Shown here: positions 33,001 through 46,800 of the stretch, piece by piece
Layout of the letters: each line of letters begins with the position of its first letter
Numbering within the stretch: position 1 is the first letter of the stretch
DNA from: Dryomyza anilis
Taxonomy: Eukaryota > Arthropoda > Insecta > Diptera > Dryomyzidae
NCBI GenBank assembly: GCA_951804985.1
Contig: OX638131.1
Coordinates: 37,975,544 to 38,039,543, forward strand
Length of the DNA stretch: 64,000 bases
Direction of reading: 5' to 3'
Translations under genes and position numbers: made by a program
Notes under the pieces: model-generated
The model's database searches: none
The model's input: only the letters and a program-made list of their open reading frames with translations
What the model was told of the DNA's origin: nothing

Positions 33001-34974
33001 TTGGCCGTAACTCCTAAACGGAGCGTCCTAGAGGGTTGAAAGTAGGCGCTTTTTATAGACATTGAATGCCTAATTTTTCACTGTAAATTTCATTTAATTC
33101 GATCGGTGGGATCTGGAATAATAAGGTTTTCAAAATCGATTTTCAAAATATTTCTTTATTTGGCCATAACTCCTAAACGGAGCGTCCTAGAGGGTTGAAA
33201 GTAGGCGCTTTTTATAGACATTGAATGCCTAATTTTTCACTGTAAATTTCATTTAATTCGATCGGTGGGATCTGGAATAATAAGGTTTTCAAAATCGATT
33301 TTCAAAATATTTCCTTAATTGGCCATAACTCCTAAACGGAGCGTCCTAGAGGGTTGAAAGTAGGCGCTTTTTATAGACATTGAATGCCTAATTTTTCACT
33401 GTAAATTTCATTTAATTCGATCGGTGGGATCTGGAATAATAAGGTTTTCAAAATCGATTTTCAAAATATTTCCTTAATTGGCCATAACTCCTAAACGGAG
33501 CGTCCTAGAGGGTTGAAAGTAGGCGCTTTTTATAGACATTGAATGCCTAATTTTTCACTGTAAATTTGATTTAATTCGATCGGTGGGATCTGGAATAATA
33601 AGGTTTTCAAAATCGATTTTCAAAATATTTCCTTAACTGGCCATAACTCCTAAACGGAGCGTCCTAGAGGGTTGAAAGTAGGCGCTTTTTATAGACATTG
33701 AATGCCTAATTTTTCACTGTAAATTTCATTTAATTCGATCGGTGGGATCTGGAATAATAAGGTTTTCAAAATCGATTTTCAAAATATTTCCTTAATTGGC
33801 CATAACTCCTAAACGGAGCGTCCTAGAGGGTTGAAAGTAGGCGCTTTTTATAGACATTGAATGCTTATTTTTTCACTTAATGCCAATATTTCTTTAATTG
33901 GCCATAACTCCTAAACGGAGCGTCCTAGAGGGTTGAAAGTAGGCGCTTTTTATAGACATTGAAGGCCTAATTTTTCACTTTAAATTTCATTTAATTCGAT
34001 CGGTGGGATCTGGAATAATAAGGTTTTCAAAATCGATTTTCAAAATATTTCTTTATTTGGCCATAACTCCTAAACGGAGCGTCCTAGAGGGTTGAAAGTA
34101 GGCGCTTTTTATAGACATTGAATGCCTAATTTTTCACTGTAAATTTCATTTAATTCGATCGGTGGGATCTGGAATAATAAGGTTTTCAAAATCGATTTTC
34201 AAAATATTTCCTTAATTGGCCATAACTCCTAAACGGAGCGTCCTAGAGGGTTGAAAGTAGGCGCTTTTTATAGACATTGAATGCCTAATTTTTCACTGTA
34301 AATTTCATTTAATTCGATCGGTGGGATCTGGAATAATAAGGTTTTCAAAATCGATTTTCAAAATATTTCCTTAATTGGCCATAACTCCTAAACGGAGCGT
34401 CCTAGAGGGTTGAAAGTAGGCGCTTTTTATAGACATTGAATGCTTAATTTTTCACTTAATGCCAATATTTCTTTAATTGGCCATAACTCCTAAACGGAGC
34501 GTCCTAGAGGGTTGAAAGTAGGCGCTTTTTATAGACATTGAAGGCCTAATTTTTCACTTTAAATTTCATTTAATTCGATCGGTGGGATCTGGAATAATAA
34601 GGTTTTCAAAATCGATTTTCAAAATATTTCTTTATTTGGCCATAACTCCTAAACGGAGCGTCCTAGAGGGTTGAAAGTAGGCGCTTTTTATAGACATTGA
34701 ATGCCTAATTTTTCACTTAATGCCAATATTTCTTTATTTGGCCATAACTCCTAAACGGAGCGTCCTAGAGGGTTGAAAGTAGGCGCTTTTTATAGACATT
34801 GAAGGCCTAATTTTTCACTTTAAATTTCATTTAATTCGATCGGTGGGATCTGGAATAATAAGGTTTTCAAAATCGATTTTCAAAATATTTCTTTATTTGG
34901 CCATAACTCCTAAACGGAGCGTCCTAGAGGGTTGAAAGTAGGCGCTTTTTATAGACATTGAATGCCTAATTTTT

Positions 34975-37200
34975 CAGTTAATGCCAATATTTCATTAATA
35001 GGCCATAACTCCTAAACGGAGCGTCCTAGAGGGTTGAAAGTAGGCGCTTTTTATAGACATTGAATGCTTAATTTTTCACTTAATGCCAATATTTCTTTAA
35101 TTGGCCATAACTCCTAAACGGAGCGTCCTAGAGGGTTGAAAGTAGGCGCTTTTTGTAGACATTGAATGCCTAATTTTTCACTGTAAATTTCATTTAATTC
35201 GATCGGTGGGATCTGGAATAATAAGGTTTTCAAAATCGATTTTCAAAATATTTCTTTAATTGGCCATAACTCCTAAACGGATCGTCCTAGATGGTTGAAA
35301 GTAGGCGCTTTTTATAGACATTGAATGCCTAATTTTTCACTGTAAATTTCATTTAATTCGATCGGTGGGATCTGGAAAAATAAGGTTTTCAAAATCGATT
35401 TTCAAAATATTTCTTTAATTGGCCATAACTCCTAAACGGAGCGTCCTAGAGGGTTGAAAGTAGGCGCTTTTTATAGACATTGAATGCCTAATTTTTCACT
35501 TAATGCCAATATTTCATTAATAGGCCATAACTCCTAAACGGAGCGTCCTAGAGGGTTGAAAGTAGGCGCTTTTTATAGACATTGAATGCTTAATTTTTCA
35601 CTTAATGCCAATATTTCTTTAATTGGCCATAACTCCTAAACGGAGCGTCCTAGAGGGTTGAAAGTAGGCGCTTTTTATAGACATTGAATGCCTAATTTTT
35701 CACTGTAAATTTCATTTAATTCGATCGGTGGGATCTGGAATAATAAGGTTTTCAAAATCGATTTTCAAAATATTTCTTTAATTGGCCATAACTCCTAAAC
35801 GGAGCGTCCTAGAGGGTTGAAAGTAGGCGCTTTTTATAGACATTGAATGCCAAATTTTTCACTTAATGCCAATATTTCTTTAATTGGCTATAACTCCTAA
35901 ACGGAGCGTCCTAGAGGGTTGAAAGTAGGCGCTTTTTATAGACATTGAATGCCTAATTTTTCAGTTAATGCCAATATTTCATTAATAGGCCATAACTCCT
36001 AAACGGAGCGTCCTAGAGGGTTGAAAGTAGGCGCTTTTTATAGACATTGAATGCTTAATTTTTCACTTAATGCCAATATTTCTTTAATTGGCCATAACTC
36101 CTAAACGGAGCGTCCTAGAGGGTTGAAAGTAGGCGCTTTTTGTAGACATTGAATGCCTAATTTTTCACTGTAAATTTCATTTAATTCGATCGGTGGGATC
36201 TGGAATAATAAGGTTTTCAAAATCGATTTTCAAAATATTTCTTTAATTGGCCATAACTCCTAAACGGATCGTCCTAGATGGTTGAAAGTAGGCGCTTTTT
36301 ATAGACATTGAATGCCTAATTTTTCACTGTAAATTTCATTTAATTCGATCGGTGGGATCTGGAAAAATAAGGTTTTCAAAATCGATTTTCAAAATATTTC
36401 TTTAATTGGCCATAACTCCTAAACGGAGCGTCCTAGAGGGTTGAAAGTAGGCGCTTTTTATAGACATTGAATGCCTAATTTTTCACTTAATGCCAATATT
36501 TCATTAATAGGCCATAACTCCTAAACGGAGCGTCCTAGAGGGTTGAAAGTAGGCGCTTTTTATAGACATTGAATGCTTAATTTTTCACTTAATGCCAATA
36601 TTTCTTTAATTGGCCATAACTCCTAAACGGAGCGTCCTAGAGGGTTGAAAGTAGGCGCTTTTTATAGACATTGAATGCCTAATTTTTCACTGTAAATTTC
36701 ATTTAATTCGATCGGTGGGATCTGGAATAATAAGGTTTTCAAAATCGATTTTCAAAATATTTCTTTAATTGGCCATAACTCCTAAACGGAGCGTCCTAGA
36801 GGGTTGAAAGTAGGCGCTTTTTATAGACATTGAATGCCTAATTTTTCAGTTAATGCCAATATTTCATTAATAGGCCATAACTCCTAAACGGAGCGTCCTA
36901 GAGGGTTGAAAGTAGGCGCTTTTTATAGACATTGAATGCTTAATTTTTCACTTAATGCCAATATTTCTTTAATTGGCCATAACTCCTAAACGGAGCGTCC
37001 TAGAGGGTTGAAAGTAGGCGCTTTTTATAGACATTGAATGCCTAATTTTTCACTGTAAATTTCATTTAATTCGATCGGTGGGATCTGGAATAATAAGGTT
37101 TTCAAAATCGATTTTCAAAATATTTCTTTAATTGGCCATAACTCCTAAACGGAGCGTCCTAGAGGGTTGAAAGTAGGCGCTTTTTATAGACATTGAATGC
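34975..37200 (+). repeat. Higher-order repeat, 987-bp and 885-bp spacing
   Basis: The cagttaatgcc marker recurs at 34975, 35962 and 36847. The first interval (987 = 3L+5S) also matches the rare variant tctggaaaaataagg at 35371 and 36358 and atcgtcctagatgg in each. The second interval (885 = 3L+4S) is one S shorter. Confidence 0.82.
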
Positions 37201-40200
37201 CAAATTTTTCACTTAATGCCAATATTTCTTTAATTGGCTATAACTCCTAAACGGAGCGTCCTAGAGGGTTGAAAGTAGGCGCTTTTTATAGACATTGAAT
37301 GCCTAGTTTTTCACTGTAAATTTCATTTAATTCGATCGGTGGGATCTGGAATAGTAAGGTTTTCAAAATCGATTTTCAAAATATTTCTTTAATTGGCCAT
37401 AACTCCTAAACGGAGCGTCCTAGAGGGTTGAAAGTAGGCGCTTTTTATAGACATTGAATGCTTAATTTTTCACTTAATGCCAATATTTCTTTAATTGGCC
37501 ATAACTCCTAAACGGAGCGTCCTAGAGGGTTGAAAGTAGGCGCTTTTTATAGACATTGAATGCCTAATTTTTCACTTAATGCCAATATTTCTTTAATTGG
37601 CCGTAACTCCTAAACGGAGCGTCCTAGAGGGTTGAAAGTAGGCGCTTTTTATAGACATTGAATGCCTAATTTTTCACTGTAAATTTCATTTAATTCGATC
37701 GGTGGGATCTGGAATAATAAGGTTTTCAAAATCGATTTTCAAAATATTTCTTTATTTGGCCATAACTCCTAAACGGAGCGTCCTAGAGGGTTGAAAGTAG
37801 GCGCTTTTTATAGACATTGAATGCCTAATTTTTCACTGTAAATTTCATTTAATTCGATCGGTGGGATCTGGAATAATAAGGTTTTCAAAATCGATTTTCA
37901 AAATATTTCCTTAATTGGCCATAACTCCTAAACGGAGCGTCCTAGAGGGTTGAAAGTAGGCGCTTTTTATAGACATTGAATGCTTAATTTTTCACTGTAA
38001 ATTTCATTTAATTCGATCGGTGGGATCTGGAATAATAAGGTTTTCAAAATCGATTTTCAAAATATTTCTTTAATTGGCCATAACTCCTAAACGGAGCGTC
38101 CTAGAGGGTTGAAAGTAGGCGCTTTTTATAGACATTGAATGCCTAATTTTTCACTGTAAATTTCATTTAATTCGATCGGTGGGATCTGGAATAATAAGGT
38201 TTTCAAAATCGATTTTCAAAATATTTCTTTAATTGGCCATAACTCCTAAACGGAGCGTCCTAGAGGGTTGAAAGTAGGCGCTTTTTATAGACATTGAATG
38301 CCTAATTTTTCAATGTAAATTTCATTTAATTCGTTCGGTGGGATCTGGAATAATAAGATTTTCAAAATCGATTTTCAAAATATTTCTTTAATTGGCCATA
38401 ACTCCTAAACGGAGCGTCCTAGAGGGTTGAAAGTAGGCGCTTTTTATAGATTGAATGCTTAATTTTTCACTTAATGCCAATATTTCTTTAATAGGCCATA
38501 ACTCCTAAACGGAGCGTCCTAGAGGGTTGAAAGTAGGCGCTTTTTATAGACATTGAATGCTTAATTTTTCACTTAATGCCAATATTTCTTTAATTGGCCA
38601 TAACTCCTAAACGGAGCGTCCTAGAGGGTTGAAAGTAGGCGCTTTTTATAGACATTGAATGCTTAATTTTTCACTGTAAATTTCATTTTTCATGCCACTT
38701 AATGCCAATATTTCTTTAATTGGCTATAACTCCTAAACGGAGCGTCCTAGAGGGTTGAAAGTAGGCGCTTTTTATAGACATTGAATGCCTAATTTTTCAC
38801 TGTAAATTTCATTTAATTCGATCGGTGGGATCTGGAATAATAAGGTTTTCAAAATCGATTTTCAAAATATTTCTTTATTTGGCCATAACTCCTAAACGGA
38901 GCGTCCTAGAGGGTTGAAAGTAGGCGCTTTTTATAGACATTGAAGGCCTAATTTTTCACTTTAAATTTCATTTAATTCGATCGGTGGGATCTGGAATAAT
39001 AAGGTTTTCAAAATCGATTTTCAAAATATTTCTTTATTTGGCCATAACTCCTAAACGGAGCGTCCTAGAGGGTTGAAAGTAGGCGCTTTTTGTAGACATT
39101 GAATGCCTAATTTTTCACTGTAAATTTCATTTAATTCGATCGGTGGGATCTGGAATAATAAGGTTTTCAAAATCGATTTTCAAAATATTTCTTTATTTGG
39201 CCATAACTCCTAAACGGAGCGTCCTAGAGGGTTGAAAGTAGGCGCTTTTTATAGACATTGAAGGCCTAATTTTTCACTTTAAATTTCATTTAATTCGATC
39301 GGTGGGATCTGGAATAATAAGGTTTTCAAAATCGATTTTCAAAATATTTCTTTAATTGGCCATAACTCCTAAACGGATCGTCCTAGATGGTTGAAAGTAG
39401 GCGCTTTTTATAGACATTGAATGCCTAATTTTTCACTTAATGCCAATATTTCTTTAATTGGCCATAACTCCTAAACGGAGCGTCCTAGAGGGTTGAAAGT
39501 AGGCGCTTTTTATAGACATTGAATGCCTAATTTTTCAGTTAATGCCAATATTTCATTAATAGGCCATAACTCCTAAACGGAGCGTCCTAGAGGGTTGAAA
39601 GTAGGCGCTTTTTATAGACATTGAATGCTTAATTTTTCACTTAATGCCAATATTTCTTTAATTGGCCATAACTCCTAAACGGAGCGTCCTAGAGGGTTGA
39701 AAGTAGGCGCTTTTTATCGACATTGAATGCCTAATTTTTCACTTAATGCCAATATTTCTTTATTTGGCCATAACTCCTAAACGGAGCGTCCTAGAGGGTT
39801 GAAAGTAGGCGCTTTTTGTAGACATTGAATGCCTAATTTTTCACTGTAAATTTCATTTAATTCGATCGGTGGGATCTGGAATAATAAGGTTTTCAAAATC
39901 GATTTTCAAAATATTTCTTTAATTGGCCATAACTCCTAAACGGATCGTCCTAGAGGGTTGAAAGTAGGCGCTTTTTATAGACATTGAATGCCTAATTTTT
40001 CACTGTAAATTTCATTTAATTCGATCGGTGGGATCTGGAATAATAAGGTTTTCAAAATCGATTTTCAAAATATTTCTTTAATTGGCCATAACTCCTAAAC
40101 GAAGCGTCCTAGAGGGTTGAAAGTAGGCGCTTTTTATAGACATTGAATGCCTAATTTTTCACTGTAAATTTCATTTAATTCGATCGGTGGGATCTGGAAT

Positions 40201-43200
40201 AATAAGGTTTTCAAAATCGATTTTCAAAATATTTCTTTAATTGGCCATAACTCCTAAACGGAGCGTCCTAGAGGGTTGAAAGTAGGCGCTTTTTATAGAC
40301 ATTGAATGCTTAATTTTTCACTTAATGCCAATATTTCTTTAATTGGCCATAACTCCTAAACGGAGCGTCCTAGAGGGTTGAAAGTAGGCGCTTTTTATAG
40401 ACATTGAATGCCTAATTTTTCACTTAATGCCAATATTTCTTTAATTGGCCATAACTCCTAAACGGAGCGTCCTAGAGGGTTGAAAGTAGGCGCTTTTTAT
40501 AGACATTGAATGCCTAATTTTTCACTGTAAATTTCATTTAATTCGATCAGTGGGATCTGGAATAATAAGGTTTTCAAAATCGATTTTCAAAATATTTCTT
40601 TATTTGGCCATAACTCCTAAACGGAGCGTCCTAGAGGGTTGAAAGTAGGCGCTTTTTGTAGACATTGAATGCCTAATTTTTCACTGTAAATTTCATTTAA
40701 TTCGATCGGTGGGATCTGGAATAATAAGGTTTTCAAAATCGATTTTCAAAATATTTCCTTAATTGGCCATAACTCCTAAACGGAGCGTCCTAGAGGGTTG
40801 AAAGTAGGCGCTTTTTATTGAATGCCTAATTTTTCACTGTAAATTTCATTTAATTCGATCGGTGGGATCTAGAATAATAAGGTTTTCAAAATCGATTTTC
40901 AAAATATTTCTTTAATTGGCCATAACTCCTAAACGGAGCGTCCTAGAGGGTTGAAAGTAGGCGCTTTTTATAGACATTGAATGCCTAATTTTTCACTGTA
41001 AATTTCCTTTAATTCGATCGGTGGGATCTGGAATAATAAGGTTTTCAAAATCGATTTTCAAAATATTTCTTTAATTGGCCATAACTCCTAAACGGAGCGT
41101 CCTAGAGGGTTGAAAGTAGACATTGAATGCCTAATTTTTCACTGTAAATTTCATTTAATTCGATCGGTGGGATCTGGAATAATAAGGTTTTCAAAATCGA
41201 TTTTCAAAATATTTCTTTAATTGGCCATAACTCCTAAACGGATCGTCCTAGAGGGTTGAAAGTAGGCGCTTTTTATAGACATTGAATGCCTAATTTTTCA
41301 CTGTAAATTTCATTTAATTCGATCGGTGGGATCTGGAATAATAAGGTTTTCAAAATCGATTTTCAAAATATTTCTTTAATTGGCCATAACTCCTAAACGG
41401 AGCGTCCTAGAGGGTTGAAAGTAGGCGCTTTTTATAGACATTGAATGCCTAATTTTTCACTGTAAATTTCATTTAATTCGATCGGTGGGATCTGGAATAA
41501 TAAGGTTTTCAAAATCGATTTTCAAAATATTTCTTTAATTGGCCATAACTCCTAAACGGAGCGTCCTAGAGGGTTGAAAGTAGGCGCTTTTTATAAACAT
41601 TGAATGCCTAATTTTTCACTGTAAATTTCATTTAATTCGATCGGTGGGATCTGGAATAATAAGGTTTTCAAAATCGATTTTCAAAATATTTCTTTAATTG
41701 GCCATAACTCCTAAACGGATCGTCCTAGAGGGTTGAAAGTAGGCGCTTTTTATAGACATTGAATGCCTAATTTTTCACTGTAAATTTCATTTAATTCGAT
41801 TGGTGGGATCTGGAATAATAAGGTTTTCAAAATCGATTTTCAAAATATTTCTTTAATTGGCCATAACTCCTAAACGAAGCGTCCTAGAGGGTTGAAAGTA
41901 GGCGCTTTTTATAGACATTGAATGCCTAATTTTTCACTGTAAATTTCATTTAATTCGATCGGTGGGATCTGGAATAATAAGGTTTTCAAAATCGATTTTC
42001 AAAATATTTCTTTAATTGGCCATAACTCCTAAACGGAGCGTCCTAGAGGGTTGAAAGTAGGCGCTTTTTATAGACATTGAATGCTTAATTTTTCACTTAA
42101 TGCCAATATTTCTTTAATTGGCCATAACTCCTAAACGGAGCGTCCTAGAGGGTTGAAAGTAGGCGCTTTTTATAGACATTGAATGCCTAATTTTTCACTT
42201 AATGCCAATATTTCTTTAATTGGCCATAACTCCTAAACGGAGCGTCCTAGAGGGTTGAAAGTAGGCGCTTTTTATAGACATTGAATGCCTAATTTTTCAC
42301 TGTAAATTTCATTTAATTCGATCAGTGGGATCTGTAATAATAAGGTTTTCAAAATCGATTTTCAAAATATTTCCTTAATTGGCCATAACTCCTAAACGGA
42401 GCGTCCTAGAGGGTTGAAAGTAGGCGCTTTTTATTGAATGCCTAATTTTTCACTGTAAATTTCATTTAATTCGATCGGTGGGATCTGGAATAATAAGGTT
42501 TTCAAAATCGATTTTCAAAATATTTCTTTAATTGGCCATAACTCCTAAACGGAGCGTCCTAGAGGGTTGAAAGTAGGCGCTTTTTATAGACATTGAATGC
42601 CTAATTTTTCACTGTAAATTTCATTTAATTCTTTAATTGGCCATAACTCCTAAACGGAGCGTCCTTAATGCCAATATTTCTTTAATTGGCCATAACTCCT
42701 AAACGGAGCGTCCTAGAGGGTTGAAAGTAGGCGCTTTTTATAGACATTGAATGCCTAATTTTTCACTTAATGCCAATATTTCTTTAATTGGCCATAACTC
42801 CTAAACGGAGCGTCCTAGAGGGTTGAAAGTAGGCGCTTTTTATCGACATTGAATGCCTAATTTTTCACTTAATGCCAATATTTCTTTATTTGGCCATAAC
42901 TCCTAAACGGAGCGTCCTAGAGGGTTGAAAGTAGGCGCTTTTTGTAGACATTGAATGCCTAATTTTTCACTGTAAATTTCATTTAATTCGATCGGTGGGA
43001 TCTGGAATAATAAGGTTTTCAAAATCGATTTTCAAAATATTTCTTTAATTGGCCATAACTCCTAAACGGATCGTCCTAGAGGGTTGAAAGTAGGCGCTTT
43101 TTATAGACATTGAATGCCTAATTTTTCACTGTAAATTTCATTTAATTCGATCGGTGGGATCTGGAATAATAAGGTTTTCAAAATCGATTTTCAAAATATT

Positions 43201-43844
43201 TCTTTAATTGGCCATAACTCCTAAACGGAGCGTCCTAGAGGGTTGAAAGTAGGCGCTTTTTATAGACATTGAATGCCTAATTTTTCACTGTAAATTTCAT
43301 TTAATTCGATCGGTGGGATCTGGAATAATAAGGTTTTCAAAATCGATTTTCAAAATATTTCTTTAATTGGCCATAACTCCTAAACGGAGCGTCCTAGAGG
43401 GTTGAAAGTAGGCGCTTTTTATAGACATTGAATGCCTAATTTTTCACTGTAAATTTCATTTAATTCGATCGGTGGGATCTGGAATAATAAGGTTTTCAAA
43501 ATCGATTTTCAAAATATTTCTTTAATTGGCCATAACTCCTAAACGGAGCGTCCTAGAGGGTTGAAAGTAGGCGCTTTTTATAGACATTGAATGCCTAATT
43601 TTTCACTGTAAATTTCATTTAATTCGATCGGTGGGATCTGGAATAATAAGGTTTTCAAAATCGATTTTCAAAATATTTCTTTAATTGGCCATAACTCCTA
43701 AACGGAGCGTCCTAGAGGGTTGAAAGTAGGCGCTTTTTATAGACATTGAATGCCTAATTTTTCACTGTAAATTTCATTTAATTCGATCGGTGGGATCTGG
43801 AATAATAAGGTTTTCAAAATCGATTTTCAAAATATTTCTTTAAT

Positions 43845-46800
43845 TGGCCATAACTCCTAAACGGAGCGTCCTAGAGGGTTGAAAGTAGGCGCTTTTTATA
43901 GACATTGAATGCTTAATTTTTCACTTAATGCCAATATTTCTTTAATTGGCCATAACTCCTAAACGGAGCGTCCTAGAGGGTTGAAAGTAGGCGCTTTTTA
44001 TAGACATTGAATGCCTAATTTTTCACTGTAAATTTCATTTAATTCGATCAGTGGGATCTGTAATAATAAGGTTTTCAAAATCGATTTTCAAAATATTTCC
44101 TTAATTGGCCATAACTCCTAAACGGAGCGTCCTAGAGGGTTGAAAGTAGGCGCTTTTTATTGAATGCCTAATTTTTCACTGTAAATTTCATTTAATTCGA
44201 TCGGTGGGATCTAGAATAATAAGGTTTTCAAAATCGATTTTCAAAATATTTCTTTAATTGGCCATAACTCCTAAACGGAGCGTCCTAGAGGGTTGAAAGT
44301 AGGCGCTTTTTATAGACATTGAATGCCTAATTTTTCACCTAATGCCAATATTTCTTTAATTGGCCATAACTCCTAAACGGAGCGTCCTAGAGGGTTGAAA
44401 GTAGACGCTTTTTATAGACATTGAATGCCTAATTTTGCACTGTAAATTTCATTAAATTCGATCGGTGGGATCTGGAATAATAAGGTTTTCAAAATCGATT
44501 TTCAAAATATTTCTTTAATTGGCCATAACTCCTAAACGGAGCGTCCTAGAGGGTTGAAAGTAGGCGCTTTTTATAGACATTGAATGCCTAATTTTTCACC
44601 TAATGCCAATATTTCTTTAATTGGCCATAACTCCTAAACGGAGCGTCCTAGAGGGTTGAAAGTAGACGCTTTTTATAGACATTGAATGCCTAATTTTTCA
44701 CTTAATGCCAATATTTCTTTAATTGGCCATAACTCCTAAACGGAGCGTCCTAGAGGGTTGAAAGTAGGCGCTTTTTATAGACATTGAATGCCTAATTTTT
44801 CACTGCCTAATTTTTCACCTAATGCCAATATTTCTTTAATTGGCCATAACTCCTAAACGGAGCGTCCTAGAGGGTTGAAAGTAGGCGCTTTTTATAGACA
44901 TTGAATGCCTAATTTTTCACTTAATGCCAATATTTCTTTAATAGGCCATAACTCCTAAACGGAGCGTCCTAGAGGGTTGAAAGTAGGCGCTTTTTATAGA
45001 CATTGAATGCTTAATTTTTCACTTAATGCCAATATTTCTTTAATTGGCCATAACTCCTAAACGGAGCGTCCTAGAGGGTTGAAAGTAGGCGCTTTTTATA
45101 GACATTGAATGCCTAATTTTTCACTGTAAATTTCATTTAATTCGATCGGTGGGATCTGGAGTAATAAAGTTTTCAAAATCGATTTTCAAAATATTTCTTT
45201 AATTGGCCATAACTCCTAAACGGAGCGTCCTAGAGGGTTGAAAGTAGGCGCTTTTTATAGACATTGAATGCCTAATTTTTCACTTAATGCCAATATTTCT
45301 TTAATTGGCCATAACTCCTAAACGGAGCGTCCTAGAGGGTTGAAAGTAGGCGCTTTTTATAGACATTGAATGCCTAATTTTTCACTTAATGCCAATATTT
45401 CTTTAATTGGCCATAACTCCTAAACGGAGCGTCCTAGACGGTTGAAAGTAGGCGCTTTTTATAGACATTGAATGCCTAATTTTTAACTGTAAATTTCATT
45501 TAATTCGATCGGTGGGATCTGGAATAATAAAGTTTTCAAAATCGATTTTCAAAATATTTCTTTAATTGGCCATAACTCCTAAACGGAGCGTCCTAGAGGG
45601 TTGAAAGTAGGCGCTTTTTATAGACATTGAATGCCTAATTTTTCACTTAATGCCAATATTTCTTTAATTGGCCATAACTCCTAAACGGAGCGTCCTAGAG
45701 GGTTGAAAGTAGGCGCTTTTTATAGACATTGAATGCCTAATTTTTAACTGTAAATTTCATTTAATTCGATCGGTGGGATCTGGAATAATAAGGTTTTCAA
45801 AATCGATTTTCAAAATATTTCTTTAATTGGCCATAACTCCTAAACGGAGCGTCCTAGAGGGTTGAAAGTAGGCGCTTTTTATAGACATTGAATGCCTAAT
45901 TTTTCACTTAATGCCAATATTTCTTTAATAGGCCATAACTCCTAAACGGAGCGTCCTAGAGGGTTGAAAGTAGGCGCTTTTTATAGACATTGAATGCCTA
46001 ATTTTTCACTGTAAATTTCATTAAATTCGATCGGTGGGATCTGGAATAATAAGGTTTTCAAAATCGATTTTCAAAATATTTCTTTAATAGGCCATAACTC
46101 CTAAACGGAGCGTCCTAGAGGGTTGAAAGTAGGCGCTTTTTATAGACATTGAATGCCTAATTTTTCACTGTAAATTTCATTTAATTCGATCGGTGGGATC
46201 TGGAATAATAAGGTTTTCAAAATCGATTTTCAAAATATTTCTTTAATTGGCCATAACTCCTAAACGGAGCGTCCTAGAGGGTTGAAAGTAGGCGCTTTTT
46301 ATAGACATTGAATGCCTAATTTTTCACTGTAAATTTCATTTAATTCGATCGGTGGGATCTGGAATAATAAGGTTTTCAAAATCGATTTTCAAAATATTTC
46401 TTTAATTGGCCATAACTCCTAAACGGATCGTCCTAGAGGGTTGAAAGTAGGCGCTTTTTATAGACATTGAATGCCTAATTTTTCACTGTAAATTTCATTT
46501 AATTCGATCGGTGGGATCTGGAATAATAAGGTTTTCAAAATCGATTTTCAAAATATTTCTTTAATTGGCCATAACTCCTAAACGGAGCGTCCTAGAGGGT
46601 TGAAAGTAGGTGCTTTTTATAGACATTGAATGCCTAATTTTTCACTTAATGCCAATATTTCTTTAATTGGCCATAACTCCTAAACGGAGCGTCCTAGACG
46701 GTTGAAAGTAGGCGCTTTTTATAGACATTGAATGCCTAATATTTCACTTAATGCCAATATTTCTTTAATAGGCCATAACTCCTAAACGGAGCGTCCTAGA

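Noticed and set aside
43767..43830. CENP-B box in the L-specific segment (ttcgatcggtggga)
   Set aside because: It shares TTCG and a G-rich end with the box but lacks the required A and CGGG at the right spacing.
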